DNA from: Rhodococcus sp. 1168
Lineage (GTDB): Bacteria > Actinomycetota > Actinomycetes > Mycobacteriales > Mycobacteriaceae
Direction: 5' to 3'
Length of the DNA: 64,000 nt
NCBI RefSeq assembly: GCF_002091955.1
Contig: NZ_MKKY01000068.1
Coordinates: forward strand, 48,841 to 112,840
The position numbers were made by a program, and so were the translations under genes. Shown piece after piece: positions 59,651 to 64,000 of the stretch; position 1 is the first letter of the stretch, and the number at the start of each line of letters is the position of its first letter. The notes beneath the pieces are model-generated. The model worked only from the letters and a program-made list of their open reading frames with translations, made no database searches and was not told the origin of the DNA.

Positions 59651-61198
59651 ATGCCCTCACCCGTCACCCACGATGCGTTGAGTGTCGAGACCCGCGCGAT
59701 TCTTGGGCGACTCGGCGTTCGCGTCGATCTCGATGCCTCGACCGCAGCGACCACCTCGACCATGCCGATCGTGGCGCGCTCACCGATCACCGGTGGCAAT
59801 CTGGCGTCCCTCGGTTCGGCCACGGTCTCCGACGTCGACGCGGTCATCGCCGACGCCAGGACGGCCTATGCCCAGTGGTCGAGTGTGCCGGCGCCCGTCC
59901 GCGGCGGCCTCATCCGTGAACTCGGTCAACTCCTACGTGAATACAAAGACGATCTCGGTGCGCTCGTGTCGATCGAGGCGGGCAAGATCGTCTCCGAGGG
60001 CCTCGGCGAGGTGCAGGAAATGATCGACATCTGCGACTTCGGCGTCGGATTGTCGCGTCAGCTCTACGGAAAAACGATTGCTACCGAACGACCCGGCCAC
60101 CGAATGATGGAACAGTGGCACCCCCTCGGCGTCGTCGCCGTCATCACCGCGTTCAACTTCCCGGTGGCAGTGTGGTCGTGGAATGCCGTGCTGGCGTTGG
60201 TTTCCGGTGACACAGTGGTGTGGAAGCCCTCGGAGAAGACTCCGCTGACCGCACTCGGAGTGCAGGCACTGTTCGAGCGCGCCGCCGAAAAAGCAGGCGT
60301 GGACCCGAAAGTTGCACAGCTCATCGTCGGCGATCGGGTCGCCGGCGAAGCCCTCGTCGACGACCCGCGAGTGGCGCTCGTGTCGGCGACGGGCTCGACG
60401 CGGATGGGACGCGCCGTCGCACCTCGAGTGGCCGAGCGGTTCGGGCGGGCACTGCTCGAGCTCGGCGGCAACAACGCGGCGATTGTGACACCGTCCGCAG
60501 ATCTCGACCTGACCACCCGCGGCATCGTGTTCTCCGCGGCAGGCACTGCAGGACAACGGTGTACGTCGTTGCGACGCGTTATCGTGCACTCGTCCATAGC
60601 CGAGGAACTCGTGGAACGGATCGCGCGCGCGTACGCCACCTTGTCGATCGGATCGCCCCTGGACCCAGACACTCTGGTCGGACCGCTGATCGACGCACCC
60701 GCCTTCGCCGGTTTTCAGAAGGCGCTCGACGCTGCATTGGCCGACGGCGGCGTCGTGCGTGCCGGCGGCAACCGCGTCGAGATATTCGGTGAGTACGCCT
60801 ACTACGTCGAGCCGACCGTCATCACGATGCCCACGCAAACCGACATCGTCAAGCACGAGACGTTCGCGCCGATCCTCTACGTGCTCACCTACGACACGCT
60901 AGACGAAGCTATAGCCCTGCACAACGATGTGCCACAAGGGCTTTCGTCGTCGATCTTCACCACCGATCTGCGCGAGGCGGAGATGTTCCTGTCCGCAGCA
61001 GGCTCGGACTGCGGGATCGCCAACGTCAACATCGGACCGTCCGGTGCCGAAATCGGCGGAGCATTCGGAGGCGAGAAGGAAACCGGTGGCGGCCGCGAAT
61101 CCGGATCGGATGCCTGGAAGGCGTACATGCGCCGGGCAACCAACACCGTGAACTACTCCAATGATCTGCCCTTGGCTCAGGGAGTGAAATTCACCTGA
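59651..61198 (+). CDS. amaB: L-piperidine-6-carboxylate (2-aminoadipate semialdehyde) dehydrogenase
   Basis: This is an ALDH7-type aldehyde dehydrogenase of 515 residues. Motifs are AFNFPVAVWSWN, KPSEKTPLTA, the catalytic Glu in LLELGGNNAAIV and the catalytic Cys in GTAGQRCTSLRR. NIGPSGAEIGGAFGGEKETGG is characteristic of the ALDH7/AmaB group. It should oxidise the Lat product to 2-aminoadipate. ATG 59651 is preceded by GAAAGG; the GTG three codons earlier overlaps that site. It ends eight bases inside the convergent TetR gene. Confidence 0.93.
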   Translation: MPSPVTHDALSVETRAILGRLGVRVDLDASTAATTSTMPIVARSPITGGNLASLGSATVSDVDAVIADARTAYAQWSSVPAPVRGGLIRELGQLLREYKDDLGALVSIEAGKIVSEGLGEVQEMIDICDFGVGLSRQLYGKTIATERPGHRMMEQWHPLGVVAVITAFNFPVAVWSWNAVLALVSGDTVVWKPSEKTPLTALGVQALFERAAEKAGVDPKVAQLIVGDRVAGEALVDDPRVALVSATGSTRMGRAVAPRVAERFGRALLELGGNNAAIVTPSADLDLTTRGIVFSAAGTAGQRCTSLRRVIVHSSIAEELVERIARAYATLSIGSPLDPDTLVGPLIDAPAFAGFQKALDAALADGGVVRAGGNRVEIFGEYAYYVEPTVITMPTQTDIVKHETFAPILYVLTYDTLDEAIALHNDVPQGLSSSIFTTDLREAEMFLSAAGSDCGIANVNIGPSGAEIGGAFGGEKETGGGRESGSDAWKAYMRRATNTVNYSNDLPLAQGVKFT

Positions 61199-61757
61199 GC
61201 AGGCCGTCGACCAAGGCGTCGACGATCTCGTCCGTCGACGTCCCGGGGTCGATCGGATAGGTGAGCCGGTCGAGCAGCAGACCGTCGATCGCGTAGTGGA
61301 ACAGCGCAACCTCTTTGGCGCCGCCGGGTAGTCCTGCGGCAAGGTTGAATTCGACGTCTGTGGCGAAGTTCGATCGCTGCCAGTCTCCGAGTATCTCGCC
61401 GATCTCGGGACGTCGCGATGCCTCGAGCCGTAACTCGAACAGGGCCAGCGTCACATCTGGATTGCCGAGTAGCCGTGCGACGATGTCGCGAATGTAGTCG
61501 GCGAACAGTGCAAGGCTCGGGACTTGTTCCGCCAGTGGACCGTGGACGACAGGATCTGGTGCGAGTCTTTCGCCGATCCGATCGATCAGGCCTGCGAAGA
61601 CGTCGTGGCGGGACTTGAAGTAGTTCGACGTCGTTCCCTTGGGTACCGAGGCCTCGACGTCGATCGCCCGATGCGTGAGTCCGCGTGCACCTTCGCGCGC
61701 GAGGATGCGGAGACCGGCGTCGGCGAGCTCGGAGCGTCTCTGCGGATTGCGAGCCAT
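61191..61757 (-). CDS. TetR family transcriptional regulator
   Basis: The 188-residue regulator has an N-terminal helix-turn-helix (GARGLTHRAIDVEASVPKG, then TTSNYFKSRHDVFAGLIDRI) and a TetR C-terminal ligand-binding region. It is divergent from the dihydrofolate-reductase-like gene across a large inverted repeat, the likely operator, so it probably represses itself and that gene. The ligand is unknown. Confidence 0.93.
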   Translation of the reverse strand: MARNPQRRSELADAGLRILAREGARGLTHRAIDVEASVPKGTTSNYFKSRHDVFAGLIDRIGERLAPDPVVHGPLAEQVPSLALFADYIRDIVARLLGNPDVTLALFELRLEASRRPEIGEILGDWQRSNFATDVEFNLAAGLPGGAKEVALFHYAIDGLLLDRLTYPIDPGTSTDEIVDALVDGLLR

Positions 61758-61777
61758 GGAAAAAGCCTAGCGCAACC

Positions 61778-61820
61778 ACGACGGCTGTCGTAGTCTTACA
61801 GCGACTACTACAGCTGTCGT
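61778..61820. promoter_or_regulatory. TetR operator-like inverted repeat
   Basis: ACGACGGCTGTCGTAGTC (61778-61795) and GACTACTACAGCTGTCGT (61803-61820) match as 18-bp inverted repeats at 16 of 18 positions with a 7-base spacer. Each arm is itself a near-palindrome (ACGAC-n4-GTCGT). Confidence 0.7.
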
Positions 61821-61834
61821 GATTGGAGCGTCCT

Positions 61835-62401
61835 ATGCGTGAACTGGTCTACTACGTCGCGGTCAGCCTCGACGGATACATAGGCGCCCCGGACGACACG
61901 TTCGACGCCTTCCCGATGCAGGGTGATCACATCGACATGATTGTGCGGGACTACACGGACACTCTTCCTACACTCGCACTCGAGGCATTGGGAATGACGC
62001 CGGATCTGACGCGCTTCGACACGGTCCTGATGGGGTGGAACACGTACGTCGCCGGGGGACCGCACCCGCCGGGTGGCCCATACGGTCATCTGAAGCAATA
62101 CGTGTTCTCCCGGAACCACACCGACGTCGAACCTGCAGTGACGATTCCAAATGAAAGCCCCGTCGAACATGCTCGGAAACTCAAGCAGGAGAACGGCAGT
62201 GGAATTTGGCTTGCAGGCGGCGGCATCCTCGCATCGGAACTGGTCGACGAGATCGACCGGCTGATCATCAAGGTAAACCCGATCCTGTTGGGTTCGGGAA
62301 AACGGATCTTCGCCGAGCGCGAGTATGCGCCCATGCGAGCAGAGTTGATCGCCAGTACGCCCTACAGATCTGGGGTAGTGATCAACGAGTACGCCCGGTG
62401 A
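61835..62401 (+). CDS. Dihydrofolate reductase family (RibD C-terminal domain) protein
   Basis: The 188-residue protein has the RibD_C/DHFR-like fold: MRELVYYVAVSLDGYIG at the N-terminus, FDTVLMGWNTYV, GGGILASELVDEIDRLIIKV and NPILLGSGKRIF. Such stand-alone proteins are NADPH-binding reductases of unknown substrate, often regulated by an adjacent TetR, as here. ATG 61835 has TGGAG six bases upstream; a TTG four codons earlier is less likely. Confidence 0.9.
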   Translation: MRELVYYVAVSLDGYIGAPDDTFDAFPMQGDHIDMIVRDYTDTLPTLALEALGMTPDLTRFDTVLMGWNTYVAGGPHPPGGPYGHLKQYVFSRNHTDVEPAVTIPNESPVEHARKLKQENGSGIWLAGGGILASELVDEIDRLIIKVNPILLGSGKRIFAEREYAPMRAELIASTPYRSGVVINEYAR

Positions 62402-62513
62402 TCGGGATCGTTCTTTGGACCGCGCACCCTTTTTGGTAACCGTGCACCCGCGTTTGCGTTCTTTGCCAGGATGATCGTGAGACACATCCTGGCAAAGTAG
62501 GCGGGGAATCGAG

Positions 62514-62981
62514 TTGCTTGTGATCGACATCGAGATCGGACGCACCCGCACGGGCGGGCGCACGTTTCCGGTTGCGTTTCGGATCGCGTTCGTCGAAGAG
62601 TGGGATCTGTGTACCGACCACGGATCGAAGGTTCGACTGATGCGTGAGCACAACCTCACCAGAGCGACCGTGCGGAACTGGCTTCGGAGCCGAGACGAGG
62701 GAGAATACGAAGCACAGATGGCTCCGGCCGCAGAAAAGAGGTCACTACGCCGCATGGAGAACTTCGACCGCGCCGAATTCAACAGACTCCGTAAAGAGAA
62801 CCGCGAACTCAAACACAAACTCGCCCAGAGCGAGGCGGTGCAAGAGATCCTGGGAAAAGCGTACGAGCTCTTGGAAGGAATCACCACGAGCTCACCGAAC
62901 GAGGACCCGACCGAGATTCCGGTAACACTGCTGAGCGCGAACGAATACGCACGGTGGCTCGAGCGCAACAAACTGTCCTGA
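62514..62981 (+). CDS. IS3-family transposase OrfA (DNA-binding)
   Basis: The protein is 155 residues. The N-terminal helix-turn-helix region (PVAFRIAFVEEWDLCTDHGS, HNLTRATVRNWLRSRDEG) should bind IS ends, and a coiled-coil RLRKENRELKHKLAQSE (about 96-112) serves multimerisation, as in IS3 OrfA. The first codon is TTG 62514 or GTG 62520. Its end overlaps orfB, which lies in the -1 frame. Confidence 0.82.
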   Translation: MLVIDIEIGRTRTGGRTFPVAFRIAFVEEWDLCTDHGSKVRLMREHNLTRATVRNWLRSRDEGEYEAQMAPAAEKRSLRRMENFDRAEFNRLRKENRELKHKLAQSEAVQEILGKAYELLEGITTSSPNEDPTEIPVTLLSANEYARWLERNKLS

Positions 62982-63991
62982 TCGCCCTCGTCGGCGCGCT
63001 CGTGGGAGCTGACGTCGGTGTCCGTGACGGATGCGAATTGGTCGGTATCGCACGCGCCACCTATTACCGAATAACACGCAACTACTCCCACTACCGCCCT
63101 GTCGTCGATCCGACACCGCACAAGGATCGACACCAACCAGCAGCACTGACCGCATCCGAACGGACTGCGATCGTGTCAGTCCTCGAAGCTGACGACTACG
63201 CCGATCTGTCTGTCGTTCAAACATATTGGCGTGCATTCGATGCCGAGAAAATTGACTGCAGCGAGCGTACGTTCTACCGGATAGCCGCCCAACAGGGGTT
63301 GGTCGGTGATCGTCGACGCAGCAAGCTCGGCGGTCTCGTCCAACATCGCAGCAAGCCGATCGTGCACGCCGGCGACGTCGGTGAACTGTGGTCCTGGGAT
63401 GTCACCGAACTGCGGGGGCCACGGACCCAGGATCGATACAGGTTGTATCTGGTCATAGATGTGTTCTCCCGCTATCCGGTGGGTTGGCGTGTCGAATACT
63501 CGGAAGACTCTGCCCTGGCGGTAGCGATGTTCGCCCGCGCTATCGAACGATTCGGGGCACCTAACGGAGTGCACGCAGACAATGGTGCAGTCATGCGTTC
63601 GGATGCTCTGGTGAGATCTCTCGTCGCCGAGAACGTCGTCCCGACGTATTCACGACCGAGGGTCAGCGATGACAATCCGTTTTCGGAGTCATTGTTCAAG
63701 ACCATCAAATACGACCTCAACTGCCCACCGCACTTCGATGACATCGAGCACGCCCGCACATGGACAACAGAGTTTCTTCATCGCTACGCCACTGAACACC
63801 GCCACAGTGGACTCGGACGGCACACACCACATCAGGTGCACACCGGCATCGCTGCTGACACTCAGCAACGACGCCAGCGTGCACTCGACCGGGCTTACGC
63901 CAACCACCCCGAACGCTATCGCGCAGCACCCTGTGCCCCTGACCTTCCCGGACCCACCGGGATCAACACCAACCTGTCTCGGACAGGTTGA
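62954..63991 (+). CDS. IS3-family transposase OrfB (DDE integrase)
   Basis: The 345-residue catalytic subunit has an HTH_21-like segment and an rve integrase core with all DDE residues: Asp in LWSWDVTELRGP, Asp in GVHADNGAVM and Glu in SDDNPFSESLFKTIKY, then LHRYATEHRHSGLG. It starts at GTG 62954 inside orfA in the -1 frame. No A6G slippery run is visible, so it may be translated from its own GTG rather than only as a frameshift fusion. It appears intact. Confidence 0.92.
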   Translation: MARAQQTVLIALVGALVGADVGVRDGCELVGIARATYYRITRNYSHYRPVVDPTPHKDRHQPAALTASERTAIVSVLEADDYADLSVVQTYWRAFDAEKIDCSERTFYRIAAQQGLVGDRRRSKLGGLVQHRSKPIVHAGDVGELWSWDVTELRGPRTQDRYRLYLVIDVFSRYPVGWRVEYSEDSALAVAMFARAIERFGAPNGVHADNGAVMRSDALVRSLVAENVVPTYSRPRVSDDNPFSESLFKTIKYDLNCPPHFDDIEHARTWTTEFLHRYATEHRHSGLGRHTPHQVHTGIAADTQQRRQRALDRAYANHPERYRAAPCAPDLPGPTGINTNLSRTG

Positions 63992-64000
63992 CAACTTCCG

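Larger units (their letters stand above)
62461..64000 (+). mobile_element. IS3-family insertion sequence (right end not confirmed)
   Basis: Two overlapping ORFs of the IS3 type (orfA and orfB) lie between the reductase gene and the window end. The left side begins with a perfect 13-bp hairpin, CTTTGCCAGGATG / CATCCTGGCAAAG (62461-62497). The right side has a 9-bp hairpin, CAACCTGTC / GACAGGTTG (63970-63990), spanning the orfB stop. I could not match terminal inverted repeats or a target duplication, so both limits are approximate and the element may extend past 64000. Confidence 0.75.

Noticed and set aside
62402..62460. Terminal inverted repeat of the IS element at its left side
   Set aside because: No sequence here matches the reverse complement of the 63970-64000 end, so the exact IS boundary could not be set.

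Overview
The window is a high-GC actinobacterial chromosome segment from just downstream of the replication origin. It opens inside recF and continues with a DUF721 gene, gyrB, gyrA and a DUF3566 membrane protein, then tRNA-Ile, tRNA-Ala, cwsA, ppiA, a rhomboid, a PH-domain protein, crgA, a DUF881 protein, trpG, pknB-pknA-pbpA-rodA-pstP-fhaB-fhaA and tRNA-Leu. This is the conserved Mycobacteriales origin-proximal order (Mycobacterium tuberculosis Rv0003 to Rv0020c). CwsA, CrgA, LysX, F420-type oxidoreductases and the lysine aminotransferase point to Nocardiaceae, most likely Rhodococcus/Rhodococcoides. The species cannot be fixed by reading alone.

Region by region. Positions 1-9.6 kb hold replication and topology genes, interrupted by a translationally coupled metal-hydrolase/ferredoxin-reductase pair. 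Positions 9.6-11.4 kb hold two tRNA genes flanking a 39-codon membrane micro-protein, then a membrane diguanylate cyclase that appears to be coupled to a 19-codon leader ORF. Positions 11.5-17.7 kb hold small envelope and division genes with two groups of DnaA-box sequences. Positions 17.7-27.6 kb (minus strand) are the Ser/Thr kinase and elongation-division operon, with 4-base start/stop overlaps at most junctions. Positions 27.9-33.2 kb (minus) form a choline-to-glycine-betaine module: choline-oxidase-type flavoprotein, betaine aldehyde dehydrogenase and BCCT transporter. Positions 33.9-40 kb are gltBD.

Positions 40-48 kb are accessory: a secreted cutinase, a monooxygenase between two adjacent frame-disrupted membrane-protein genes (a DHA2 MFS pump and a YhgE/Pip protein), a phosphatase, a 17-bp tandem repeat, and a divergent LysR/MFS pair. 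Positions 48-56 kb hold a FabH, a hydrolase whose start codon lies on a parS-like site, lysX, and a PAS-GGDEF-EAL protein. Positions 56-62.4 kb hold a PhzE-type chorismate-utilising synthase behind a complete tryptophan attenuator (15-residue leader peptide with three successive Trp codons plus a terminator), divergent lysine-catabolic genes (lat and amaB), and a TetR/reductase pair. An IS3-family element closes the window; its right end is probably outside.

The most notable items are the Trp-leader attenuator in front of the PhzE-like fusion gene, the parS-like site, the DnaA-box groups about 16 kb into the window, the leader ORF of the diguanylate cyclase, and the pair of adjacent broken membrane-protein genes.
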